64,000 nt of DNA from Buddleja alternifolia (taxonomy: Eukaryota > Streptophyta > Magnoliopsida > Lamiales > Scrophulariaceae). The DNA lies in assembly GCA_019426215.1 (NCBI GenBank), contig CM033396.1, positions 21,157,101 through 21,221,100 on the forward strand, read 5' to 3'. Made by a program: the position numbers and the translations under genes. The notes beneath the pieces are model-generated. The model did no database searches. It worked only from the letters and a program-made list of their open reading frames with translations, and had not been told where the DNA came from. Below, in pieces: positions 1-10,700 of this stretch; position 1 is the stretch's first letter; the number at the start of each line of letters is the position of its first letter.

Positions 1-1036
1 AGATTTCTATGTCCTGCAATTTTCGAGCAACACAAGAAAATAAAATAAAAATTCCTCTCTTCTCTCTATGCCTAAAAATCGGCCATCACCCTTTCCCAAC
101 AAGAAGTGGTTTCATTTATGTGTTGAATTTAACCATTCACTATATATTCCTTCCCTTCACATATTAGCCTAGGTTTTAGTCTAGAACTATTTCGTTGGCT
201 AGCACCGGAAATAAAATAGTTGATGATTCGAAAGACATGTAGATACACCTTAGAGGCGCAACGCGTGGAGTTTTGCTTGGATATGAAAAATGAGACAGGC
301 GATTTTGGTGATAAAATCATGTGGAATTGCTACAGTGGGTAGCGAAGATCCAACCGTTGACAAAGAACGAAGGAGTTTTTATATTACTAGGTAATATTAT
401 AAATCATTCTCTGTATAGCTTAATTGAGTGAATCATTATTCCTATTTCGGGCCACCCGGGGAATTTTAAACTATTTTATGGGATTATTCGTACGTTTTAT
501 TTATGCTGTATGATTATGTAAATGGAAGCATGTTTAAATACAAGATGTTCATTGAATATGTTTGGTTGAATTGTAAGTTTGAGATTTAATATGTTTTTTG
601 AAAAGAAAGGATTTTCTGTAAAAACGAGTTTGGTTTGATGAATCAAGTTAAAAAATTTTGGGCTGGAAATTCGTGAACAGTTCTGAATTTGTGCGGGATG
701 CTCGAACGTTGCAGGGGAGCATGCTCGGACTTCGAGCACCTAATCAAAATTCACGTACAGGTGCGCACGTCCGAACGTGCATGTTGCGGCACAGAATGGA
801 CGTCACTCAGTTTTGTGATATCCATAAGTCGAGGAACCCAAAACCAGACCCCGCATGATTCTAAAATAATTTATTTTTCTGAAAATTGGATTTTTGGAAG
901 TTGGAAATAATCTTCTGAAAAATTAAATATATCCCAAATAAAATTGCAATCAAGTCTAAGACGACGGATCGATAAATTTTGGATATCCCATTTTATATTT
1001 TGCTTGGGATGCTTATGTGATAGGAAATGAACCATG
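1..1036 (+). repeat. Unclassified retroelement-derived flank, left arm of the long duplication
   Basis: No coding region is seen. The segment matches 35303-36340 nearly base for base, with scattered substitutions and small indels, and so marks the visible left edge of the duplicated block. The first half, with its TC-rich run, a variant of the phrase 'ttggctagcaccggaaat' and a stretch on GACAAAGAACGA, reads like the R/U5 end of a copia LTR, but I could not define its ends. Around 745-785 it carries CACGTCCGAACGTGC, a palindromic motif that recurs in other elements here. The class is an inference. Confidence 0.5.
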
Positions 1037-2590
1037 TGTTAGGCAAATGCCCTAGATGCCAATGAGAAATTAGATTGTATAAGGCTATTTACATTATTCT
1101 ATACAAATTAAATATTTGGAATAAAAGACATTTTATATTTGTTCACATAAATCTTGATTGGCATCAATAGTCTTGAACATACATGCCAATGGTGATCTGG
1201 AGAAACCTTATATTCCTTAGATACGAGGAGAGGGACACTAGAAGTGTTAGATTACACAAAATGAGTTCACAGGTCAAAAAGTCTTAATTGGGCATTAAAA
1301 CTGGACTTGTATAATATGAGTTTTGACAAGGAGTGTCAGTCGGTCATTATGCACTAGTAAGGATCACTATGCAATAGTGGGAGCATATAACATAGATATA
1401 TCAATGAAATTGATATATTCGAACAGGGCTCGCCGTAATCCTGCCACATGGATATTTACTCGGTGATTGTCAACGGTAGGATCACTGGTCATGATAGATA
1501 CGCGTGAGCCTTAGACCTGAGAAATCACGAACAATGTACTTATGACACTAAACTTGTTATTAGAGTAGCAATTGTTCGGTGATTACAAAGATGGAATTTA
1601 CTGTCTCGAGTAGTAAACGAGTTTATGTCCTATGAGATATATGAAATGACAAGTCTTTAGCCAAAGCATACAAACTATCCTGTGTGGAACATAGATGATA
1701 GTTTGGTAATTTCATAGTACTGTGGTTGAATGTCGAGTCCTGTGAGTTTCATACATTCCATGACTCTCACTCGATTGGATATAACAGTGAAGGGCTTATG
1801 CTCATATGGTATTCATTACTGGAAAGGTTTGTAATGATCTTGTCATTTCGTACTCAATTGCATTCCAATGTGTGCCCACGGGACTGAATAGGTGACACCC
1901 ACATCCTTGGCTTCCTCCCATTGTCAATTGAGACGAACCTAGAGAGTCGCGATTTCAAGGATGAAAGAAGGAAAAGCTTCAATTGTTTTTTGAAAGGATG
2001 TTTTGATAATTTTTTATTTGACAAGCGAATTTCAACATCTAAAGCGTTAATTAATTAATCTTAATTTTATTTAATTAATTGGAATTAATCATGTGATTAT
2101 CTAATTGGCAAATCTTAATTAGGTTAATTATTTGATTGTTTGATACATTATTTAGTTGGGCTAGATAATCAAATAAACATTGGACTAAGTTGATAGCTAA
2201 CTTAGCCCAATTGTCAAGCCATAGGCATGTGGGGACTACAGATGGGCTTGGGATTTAACAAAATCCTTATGCTCATTTTAGACAATCTATCTCTACAACC
2301 CTATTGAAAAGAACGTGAAAATTCTCTTGCCTAACAATAGACTAGCCGTCGTTCTTCAAGGAAGAAAAGGAGGAGGATTTTTCCAAATTTCATCTGCGCA
2401 ATATCTACAGGCAGGAGCTTAGAGTTGCTGATGCGCAGAGATTGAAAAATCCAACCGAAGAAGAACGGTTAATGGTTTTTGCATTTTCTTATTTATTTTT
2501 GCTTTAAACTCATAAATCCTAGAAGTAGTCCATGGATTGGGATTCGTATCTGTTTTATTTCCATTGCACACGGTGCGATAAATCCCAACA
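1037..2590 (+). mobile_element. Copia A LTR, copy 1
   Basis: The segment starts TGTTAGGC and ends ATCCCAACA, the TG..CA ends of an LTR, and is followed directly by a primer-binding site. About 1.55 kb long. The same LTR occurs at 36341-37737 (plus), 20511-22323 (minus) and, truncated, at 56763-57447 (minus). No polypurine tract lies upstream, so it is a 5' LTR. No plus-strand 3' LTR partner exists in the window. The site near 1148-1160 is the empty counterpart of the MITE insertion found in the 20511-22323 copy. Confidence 0.85.
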
Positions 2591-2606
2591 GTCGTATCAG
2601 AGCCAA
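2591..2606 (+). promoter_or_regulatory. Primer-binding site (initiator tRNA-Met type), copia A
   Basis: GTCGTATCAGAGCCAAC directly follows the LTR end. It differs by one base from the plant copia site TGGTATCAGAGC, complementary to the 3' end of initiator tRNA-Met. Its position fixes the LTR boundary and the plus orientation. Confidence 0.85.
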
Positions 2607-2959
2607 CTTTAGGAGGATTTATGAATTTTATGTTTATTTTGGTATTTTTTTTTATTGAATATTTGGTTTTTGATGTTAGGGTTTGTTATAAAATTTGATT
2701 TTAGTGCATGACATATAGTTAGTTATATGTCAGACGTGTTTTGGGTTGACCGGATTCAACAAAAACAAACTTGGGGAGTCGTTGGAATTGATGGGGCCGT
2801 TGTTTTTCAAAAATAGCAGAACAGGCCGACGTTCCAACATGCATGGTGCAATATTCAAACGTCAAGTACAACACAATTTTTCAAAAGTATTCTACATCCA
2901 ACATTCGAACGTCCTTAGAGACAAGTTTAGGCGTTGGACGCACCAACGCTTGAGCGTCT

Positions 2960-5916
2960 TGTCGCGCCCCAATTTTTAGTCCCAAAAAGGCCCAAACTGA
3001 AAGCGTGAACCTTTCAATTAAATAGTCCAATCCAAAATCTGACACACTTTCGACAATTTATCAAGTAGGTCACAGCCCTAACGTCAACCAAACATATTAA
3101 GTAAACTTACTATTCATGACTCAATCAGCAATACTCACCTCTAGGAATGTCCATGTCTATACACATGATCCTCCAAGCCAGTGTCATTACTCAACTCACC
3201 TCTAACTGGAAGGAAGAAAGTGAAATACATAAGCAAAGGCTTAGTGAGCACCAGTGTTTGTGTGAAAAGTGCTTAAAACAGTTTTTAGACCCAAAAACCA
3301 CAAGTTAATGAGGTGAAATCAATAATACTTTTTATTTTTCAGAAAATCATTGAAATAGTTAAAATGACATTTGCTTTCATACTAGTAGTTCAACAATAGG
3401 TGATATTACACCAAAACTTTAGTATATGCATTCAATCAATAGGCAGTTACAGTAAACTTTACATTTCACATTTAAGCAGTAGAGGGCCATGTTAGCAGTA
3501 GCATCGCGTCCGATGACTTTGCTCATAGCACTTTGGGTCCCGTTGTTCTTCCTTGTCACCCCTGAACAATCGGCTTAAAAGCCATCACCTTATGCCTCCC
3601 CACTTAGGCTCGCGAAGCCCATTTGGTCATATCCCGGGTATGCCACAATTCAATTCCTACGACCCACTCACCTTCAGAACACTCCGTCTTTAGGTGTTGG
3701 GATTTGGCTGTGGATAGCGGGAACCGTTTTAAGACTGCAGGCCCATGCCTGTCCAGCCGAACCCTAGCCCTATCCACGCTTGACACTTGGGCCCGACACT
3801 TAACCATATATAATATGCAATCACATAAATTCACAGTTGATGCAATAGTGGCCTTTTGGCTCATAATACAATAATTAGTCAATTTTAGTGAATAAGTGTT
3901 TGTTGGAAATCATTTTCTCCAAAATATGCATTTAAAACGATTCATGACTTTGGAAAAATGTACAATGCAATGGTTTAGAAAAAGTACTTTTGATATTATT
4001 TGAAAACATTGAGATTCATTTATTTGAAATGGTAAAACCATGACAGATTGCATATAAATATATACATAGGGCATAGTAAAACTTCCTTCCAGTTCTGAAA
4101 GACAACTCACGGTACACTTCTGAGTTAGTCAAAATCATAATACAATAATCAGTCAACTCTACCAACTCATCAAATTGTGTTTCCTCGAATAGTGTTGTAG
4201 AGAATGAACCTATTCCAAATAAAAACATAAACACTACTACACTTACGTAATCAAGTTATCTTAATTCTAATTCCCAATATAATACACACTTAATTGGAAA
4301 TAACCAAAGGTTAATGCTAAGACAACTTACCCAACACTCACCCATCTTTAGGAATATGTGTAACTCGGATCAAAGAAGCTGAAAACCTCCATTGTTCATA
4401 CGTGAACAAGATTGCACCAAATCGCTTCACCGTGTGACTCGTTCAATTGGCACGCGTCTTTGCCATTATCCTTTGTTCGTCCCTTTAACATTTCAATAAA
4501 CAACAAACTTAATATATATATATATATATATATTTAGATTCCCAAATAACTAAGCTTTCTTAATATTCAAATTCAATTTCAAGAACCTAAACGAAATAGG
4601 GTAAATTGGGCCTTCAAAATCAACATCCCAAAGCTGCCAGATTTAGCCACCTCCTAGCACCTTATAATCAAATCAACTGTTCGGTCACATTACACCATGG
4701 ATTTTATCAAGACTTACCCGTGTCAACATCTAAACTTAAAGGGCTATCTAGTGGTTGTCTTGAATTTTCAATAGAACCATGAAAAGGGGTATTTCAAAAC
4801 AAAGAAACATGAACGATAGTTTCTGGAAATTAAAACAGCACACTGGCATAGATCGTTTGGTGGCCATTTCTGACTATTTCCTCATCAATTTTGAACAAAC
4901 TTTATCATTCAATATATCTACACTAAATAAGGATTCTAAATATGATTTTGCATGTATAATCAGAGCATAAAAAAAAGGTTTCTGGGCAATTCAATATGAA
5001 ACATAGATTCTGAAATTCAATAAAAATTACTGGCAGTGATGATTTGATTGAGAAGATTGAAATATTTTCTAAACGATTTCTAACAAAACTTATTAATAAT
5101 AATATCTACACTGAATGAAATTTCTAGGAATGGTCTTGGATAACCAATTGGATCGGTATAAGGAACATTTCAGGGGAAAAAGAAATGGTAGATAGTTTTT
5201 GAACTAAACATCGGCCAGTGGCTGTGATTCTTTAACCGACAATTTTGGATTATTTACTGAACCAAAAATAGCAAAACTCACCATTAACATCATCTACGCA
5301 AAGAGATCTTTCCAAAGGTGGGTTTGCATGAACGATCCGATCAGTGGAGGATATGATTCCGGCAAAGAAAACTGGAGGCATGTTGCTGGAATTAAAAACA
5401 GGGAAGATGAGGTGGTGTTTGCATGTCCAATTCTGGAAATTTGGTAGAATTTAAGAGACATCAGAATTCACATTATTGTTCCTCATCATCTTAGGAAGAA
5501 TGTGAGCTAAAGAACACTCAATTTGGACATCATTTGCTATCTCAAATCTTGAAGAACCAAACACTGCCAAGGCTAAAGCTACTGCGGGAATTGCTGAATT
5601 TTTTGTGCACTTAAATACCTTTTAAGGTTGTGAGGGAAATGGGGAATGCATAGGGTATATATAGAGTGGAAATAAGGACATATATGCAAATACTTCTTCC
5701 TTTTCCTTTTTAAATGTGATCCCTCATTCAAGTATATTTACATTCAACCCCAACATAGATATTATTTAGTAACGAATTCAATCCACTTGTTTAAATAATG
5801 TCTTGACATATTAGTATGAAAACTAATACATACTAAATCAAGTAATTTCCAATAGATTATACTACTAGCCGTCAAATTACTATATAGTTATTTAAACAAA
5901 AAACTCAGTTATCACA
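2960..5916 (-). mobile_element. Solo LTR, Ty3/gypsy-type (Tekay/Del-like), ~2.96 kb
   Basis: The insert starts TGTCGCGCCCC and ends TTATCACA, with CGTCT on the left and CGTCC on the right as a 5-bp target duplication with one change. The sister locus at 38098-38106 reads through without it, giving the empty site. It shares long blocks with the solo LTR at 48841-51985, for example the run around 3195-3245 and the GCATCGCGTCCGATGACT block near 3500. The minus orientation is inferred from the CTCACTAAGC-type phrase and GGCTTTTAAGCC, which I associate with forward Tekay LTRs. No internal domain or second LTR is present, so it is a solo LTR left by LTR-LTR recombination. Confidence 0.78.
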
Positions 5917-6000
5917 CGTCCTTAGAGGCACGTTTGGACGTTGGACATTTCAATGTTCGGACGTCCTTAGAGGCACGTTTGGCCATTGGAAACAGAATGT
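5917..6000 (+). repeat. Tandem units in the copia A leader
   Basis: Imperfect ~45-bp units built on GTCCTTAGAGGCACGTT, then GGACGTTGGACATTTCAATG. Two units are visible here and another at 2895-2959 on the other side of the solo LTR. The inverted copia A leader at 20085-20300 holds four to five units and 38050-38170 holds three. Copy number therefore varies between copies. Confidence 0.7.
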
Positions 6001-7052
6001 TTTGGATTAATTGTAAGGGTCACGTTCGAACATGACAAATTGGACGTTCGGGCATGCGATGCAGTGTGTTGGACACTTATACAATCCATAAGCATGAATG
6101 TTTGGATCATCTATGCCATTGGGATTGACAAACGAGAATCATACTCGGTATGTTTCAATTTCGGGTGTTATCTTGATTAGCTAGGTGGGTCAAATGGTTG
6201 ATGACCTGGATTAATAGGATCTAACCCAAGTAGGAATCACACTAAGAATGACCCGACCCACCTCCATCAATGGGTTGACCCGTGTGTTGACCTATGGATA
6301 GTTTTAACTTTGAAATATTATTAAATTTGATTTATTTCGATTTTAAAATTATAATTAGGATTTATCAAACATTTTGGAAATAAGATAAATTTAGTAAATG
6401 CCATCATCTCTGAATCCCTGGGATAGTTGAAATTGGATTTCACTTATACCTACATAAATGTAATGCATTCTTTTATGCTTTGATGCATATGGTGGGATTT
6501 ATTCCATGTATTAGATTTTTGTGCTTTGGGTTTTATCTGGGTTGTATTGGGCCGAAGTTTGAGCCCCACAACTTATCCTTTTCTTTTAATAGATTTTTGT
6601 GTAGGATGCATTCATCTATGTAAATACTAGATTAGGGTTTCTAACTATGAAGATCTTCTTGGAGCTTGGAGACCCGGCGTTAGATGTTAGGCGTAGATCT
6701 TTTAGGACTGTATCCCCTTACCCCTAATTCGGCCATTGGCTTGGCCCAATTTAGTTCAAGTCCATGGAATGCATGTGTGGTCGATTGCTAGGCTTTTATA
6801 TATATATATATTCTCCATGTCTGCGTGCTAAACCGGTTAATGTGCAAAGTGACGCTTAACACAAACGCGAAAAATTATCCCATTTTTAATAAACACTGAA
6901 TTTTAAAAGACAATTGGATGTCCCGACTCTTCATCAACCTTCACGAAAGACGAGTGTGCATCTAAGGCATAATTTTTTCCAGTTAGTAAGGGTTATGCAC
7001 TAAGATATGCATTTGGATTTCTCAAGAGCATTAAATGCCATCAGTCGAAATA

Positions 7053-7283
7053 AATTCTGCCCCATATATCATTAAAGGGTTGTAAGGTGGGATTAAATTG
7101 TTTGATTGATACGGGTTATTGGGATCAAGTACAGATAGATCACAACCTATATATCATTAAAGGGTTGCGATCTCATGATCAATGAGCTGAATGGAGATTG
7201 AATCGCTTGTTAGATGAGGCTGGCAAGGATTGCCACTTTGATTAATCAGTGAGCCATATATCTTTAAAGGGTTGCAACTCACT
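7053..7283 (+). other. Three conserved-loop hairpins upstream of copia A gag (copy 1)
   Basis: Hairpin 1: arms 7053-7061 (AATTCTGCC) and 7086-7094 (GGTGGGATT), 9 pairs counting G-U, loop 24 nt. Hairpin 2: arms 7137-7141 (AGATC) and 7169-7173 (GATCT), loop 27 nt. Hairpin 3: arms 7248-7253 (AGTGAG) and 7278-7283 (CTCACT), loop 24 nt. All loops contain ATATATCATTAAAGGGTTG or a one- or two-base variant. The array lies about 200-430 nt before gag. The same three hairpins with different stems occur in copia B. The structure is seen in the sequence; a role in packaging, dimerisation or translation is inference. Confidence 0.72.
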
Positions 7284-7844
7284 AGACTTATCAGAGAACT
7301 CGATCACTCACTACGAAGCCTATCCAATGAGGTTCCGATTATTGCAGTAGGAGTGCGATGAATCGAAAAAATGTAGTGGGAACCAAGTTAAAATAAAAGT
7401 CCTATTTTACTGGAATTTACAAAATAACGACCTAATTCATTCTTATTTATTTTCTGCAGTTTAATATTTCTCTCAAAATGGTTAATATTACTTAAAGAAA
7501 TGCTTGACAAGAATGTCCTCACTGGACCAAATTATGTTGATTGGATCAGAAGTTTGAGGATTTTCCTCAATGATGAACCACTGGAGTACATACTGGACCA
7601 AATAATTTAACTCGACCGCTGGGTTGATGAGGACGAAAGGGTTCGTACTTTCTATCTGGACTGGGTCACTGATAACCATAAAGGCAGGGGGTATATGGTG
7701 AGCTCTATGAGCAGTGAGGTACAAAGCTCCCACGTGAGAATGGATAGATCATGCTTCATTTAGAAGAGCTTTTTGGAGAGCACATCAGGACCGCTCGGTA
7801 TGTTATATCGTGGGTGCTCTTCAACATGAAGATGAAAGAATGGG

Positions 7845-8952
7845 TAAAAAAGAATAGATTACGCAATGACTCCTTTTGGAGTGTATCGATACCATCCTCA
7901 TGCCTATGGAGTTGGAGGCAATTGCTTAAATTGAGGCCACTAGTGCGTGAAGCGTTCCAACATAATATTGGGAATGGATCAATGTACTTTTTTTGGCGGG
8001 ATCCGTGGCATAAAGATTGTGTACTTGGAAACAAATATCCGAATGGACCACTAATATCGGGAATACCTATGGATGCAAAATTATCGAGTGTTCTAGGTCG
8101 AGGAGAGTGGGAGTGACCATCCTCTACACATTTCGAGGTTCAGCAAATAATGGAATCGCTTCCTCCTACAGCTCCAACTAGAGAAAATTGGGTGGGTTGG
8201 AAATTAACCAAGTCGGATAAGTTCACTATGAAATCAGCACTTACAATTTTTCGTAATCAAATACCTAGGGTTGAATGGTCCGCTTTGTTACATGGCCCGG
8301 GAAAAATCCCAAGACATTTATTTTATACTATGGCTGGCTATCCGAGAAAGGCTTCCAATGAGTGACAAAGAGTGGATTGGACATGGGGAATATAAATGTG
8401 TATTGTGTGATGAAAGTCAGATTGAGAATCATAATCATGTCTTCTTTGATTGTTCTTTCTCACAAAGATGTTTATCTACTCTAAAAAAAGAAGTCAAGTT
8501 CACGTGGCCAACATTGGTATGGGAACGAGGAGTTGTGTGGGCATCAAGAAGATGGAGAGGTAAACATTTGATCAATTGTTGTTATCGAATCTTGTTGAGT
8601 ACATTGGTTTACATGATATGGAAGGAGAGAAACACTCGGATTTTTGAACAAAAGAAGAGCACTCCGGAAGTAGTAACTGACCGAGTTCTAAACATAATCA
8701 AGGATAAAATGCTATCATTATTGTTGAATGATTCGCTACAAAGCATGGCAGTAAAGAGATTGTGGCACATAGCTTGGTAGATGTTTTTCAATTTCAATTT
8801 CTGAAAATCTATGTATCGTGTAGTTTATGCTTTTGGAGTCATGGAGTAGCTAGCATGTTAGCTACTATGGTACGGTAAGGGCCATACCCTTATGCGCTTT
8901 TTTGTACCGATTTTATATTCATATATGCAATTGAACTTTTACCCAAAAAAAA
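7845..8952 (+). mobile_element. 5'-truncated LINE (L1-type) 3' end with zf-RVT
   Basis: Bounded by an 11-bp duplication GAAAGAATGGG at 7834-7844 and 8953-8963, ending in an A-run, so a target-primed insertion into copia gag. It encodes the end of LINE ORF2: the post-RT linker (IGNGSMYFFWRDPWH), then the zf-RVT finger (CVLCDESQIENHNHVFFDC: Cys-x2-Cys, His, Cys), ending VKRLWHIAW and a stop at 8778-8780. It is broken by a TGA at 8116-8118 where copy 2 has TGG, and by an extra T near 8327. Its start happens to be in frame with gag, giving a 121-codon gag-LINE frame. Same insertion as 40274-41380, so it predates the block duplication. Confidence 0.9.
8845..8892 (+). other. Double hairpin in LINE 3' UTR
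   Basis: Hairpin 1: AGTAGCTA (8845-8852), loop GCATGT, TAGCTACT (8859-8866). Hairpin 2: TAAGGG (8876-8881), loop CCATA, CCCTTA (8887-8892). Both sit about 60-110 nt before the poly(A) tail and recur at the same place in all four zf-RVT LINE copies. LINEs that need their own 3' end for reverse transcription often carry such stem-loops; that role is inferred. Confidence 0.75.
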
Positions 8953-9163
8953 GAAAGAATGGGAAGATGTGTTGATATCCTTGTTGGAGAAATTGAGGTT
9001 TGAGGATTACTGCATGGACGTTCATCATCAAGTTGATCTCATTCTTCAATCACTCTCCAAATATTTCTCTACCGGTGTCATAAATTTTGATATGAATAAC
9101 ACTGAGGGATCATTCGTTGTGTTGATCGACAAGCTGAAAAATGCATAAAGGAAATGGGGTGCA

Positions 9164-10676
9164 TGTTGGGTTTTAATGCATAAAAACGCAGCGGAAGATA
9201 AAATTGAAAAACCCACGTGGTTCATCTCGATTTTACATATTCAAATTGTGTTTCGAATTCATGTAACTTTCTTCACGTTTGTTGAATTCTGAACCAGCTT
9301 TCTTGATCCTTTTTTGAACAGTAAAATCCTCAGTGTCTCTAAATTGCCACACCGGAAATCAAAGCAAAAAATCCTCTTCTTTTCTTTCCTTGAAATCGGC
9401 TAGGGGAGAGAGAGAGAGAGAGAGTTGGAAGACTTCTTGACTTGGAGAGAAAGTTAATGTAGGAGACTTGTTATTATTTCCACTAAGTAGTATATTTATA
9501 CTACACTAGAAAATAATAACCCTAGGCTTCTTTTTGTTTAATTAATTAAATAATTAATATTATTTGTCCAATAAATAAATTAATTAAATAACTAATTAAT
9601 CTTTGTTAATTCTATAATTAATTAATTCATTAACTTAATTAATAAAATCATCGAATGATTAATTAATTAATTAATTTTGATATCCAATACCAAAAAATTC
9701 TCTCAAGTCTATTCCATGATTTTTCCCTTTGCAATTCTTTTAAGCGCAACTCTTTAGGTTCGTCTCAAAAGGCAATTGGGAGGAAACCAAGAGGATGCGA
9801 GTAACACCTAGCCAAACCCGTGGCTCATATCGTACCCCAATTGAAAACCTTTTACGCTGTGAATACCGTACGAGTATTAACCTTTTATTAATATATCCCA
9901 GTCAAGTGAGAGTCATGGTTTAGTCAAATTCATAGGACTTGACCATATGCTTAGCTCATAATGAATCGAGGTCTATGAGTATACCTTCATGTCTAACATG
10001 AGTATCAAAGTCTTTTAACCTCACTCATTCATGACTGCATAGGATATTTAGCTCATCCACTTATGAGAGAATAAATCCCATTTTGCTAATCAGTTAAGAC
10101 TGCTACTTGCTCATCAAGTCGCACTTCGAGGTCGATCCCACCAAAGGGTGAATTGGATCTAACTACTGTAATGACAAACTTGATGTCACAAGTACATCTT
10201 TAACTTGATTCCTCAAGTTTAAGGTTCACGCGTACCTATCACAACTTATCAGTTTTATTATTGACTGTCAGTGAGTGAAAACCCATGTGATGAAACCGAT
10301 GCGAGTCGTATTCGAACATATTAGTCCTACTAAAATGTCTATGACATAAGTTTCCACTACCACTCCCATAGTAATTGACTGGCACTTTCTCAGTCAAAAC
10401 TTACATCATACAAGTCTTTATCCCAGTATTGATGTCCAGTCAATACTCTCTTCGACTTGCTAACAAGTTTTAGATAATAAGGATCAAACTTTTCTAGTAC
10501 CATTCTCCCTAACCCATAGGAAGTAGAAAGGTTCGCCTTATTATCAAGGACTTTACGTTGTTTATTAAAACCTTACAAATGTCTATAAGAAAACAAGATA
10601 ATAATGCCTTATATACTAAAAGATATTGTATAGTAATCTATCCCCTTTATGGTATTTGAGGGCATATACTCTAACA
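9164..10676 (-). repeat. Copia B1 3' LTR
   Basis: In sense it reads TGTTAGAGTATATGCC to AAAACCCAACA, 1513 bp. The flank at its plus-strand left is the target duplication rather than a primer site, which makes it the 3' LTR. It contains the palindromic TATA box at 9487-9504 and a TC-rich run near 9410 (GA on the plus strand). Confidence 0.9.
9487..9504 (-). promoter_or_regulatory. Palindromic TATA box of copia B LTR
   Basis: GTAGTATATTTATACTAC is an 8-bp inverted repeat around TATAAATA (minus strand 9500-9493). It lies about 330 bp before the LTR 3' end in sense, where a U3/R boundary is expected. It is intact at 15361-15378 and 41911-41928 and nearly so at 46950-46966. Core promoter assignment is inferred. 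Confidence 0.6.
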
Positions 10677-10700
10677 ATCTCCCATTTGTACTCAATGCCA
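10677..10700 (-). promoter_or_regulatory. Polypurine tract of copia B1
   Basis: On the minus strand a purine-rich run ending GGGAGATTG abuts the 5' end of the 3' LTR, where plus-strand DNA priming occurs in LTR retrotransposons. Confidence 0.65.

Larger units (their letters stand above)
2607..7477 (+). other. Copia A1 untranslated leader between primer site and gag
   Basis: Non-coding stretch from the primer site to the gag start, interrupted by the solo LTR at 2960-5916; about 1.9 kb without it. In order it holds GTCC-TTAG-AGGCACGTT type tandem units (2890-2959 and 5917-6000), an AT-rich middle part containing a TA microsatellite near 6800, and three hairpins with a common loop (7053-7283) just before gag. 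A 300-bp block, about 6289-6588, is absent from the sister copy near 38472. No ORF here has a recognisable domain; listed short frames are chance. Confidence 0.7.
7478..9163 (+). pseudogene. Copia A gag, copy 1 (split by a LINE)
   Basis: The ATG at 7478 matches the gag start of copy 2 (39898). After three codons, small changes create a stop, but the downstream frame is clear: LTGPNYVDWIRSLRIF, then 'EPLEYILD', the N-terminal copia gag signature. A stop follows near 7609. The frame from 7751 gives MLHLEELFGEH, typical of mid-gag, and runs into the LINE at 7845. Gag resumes after 8963 (HHQVDLILQSLSKYF, then 'VINFDMNN') up to the copia B1 insertion at 9164. Non-functional: frameshift, stops and two insertions. 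Confidence 0.82.

Noticed and set aside
3604..4234. Frames of 66-92 codons on both strands in the 3-4.2 kb region
   Set aside because: Inside the gypsy-type solo LTR; no domain, no conservation of frame with 49562-49786.
7053..7283. Hairpin array considered as hammerhead or other self-cleaving ribozymes
   Set aside because: No CTGATGA/GAAA core or other ribozyme core that I recognise; the conserved part is a loop, with stems free to vary.
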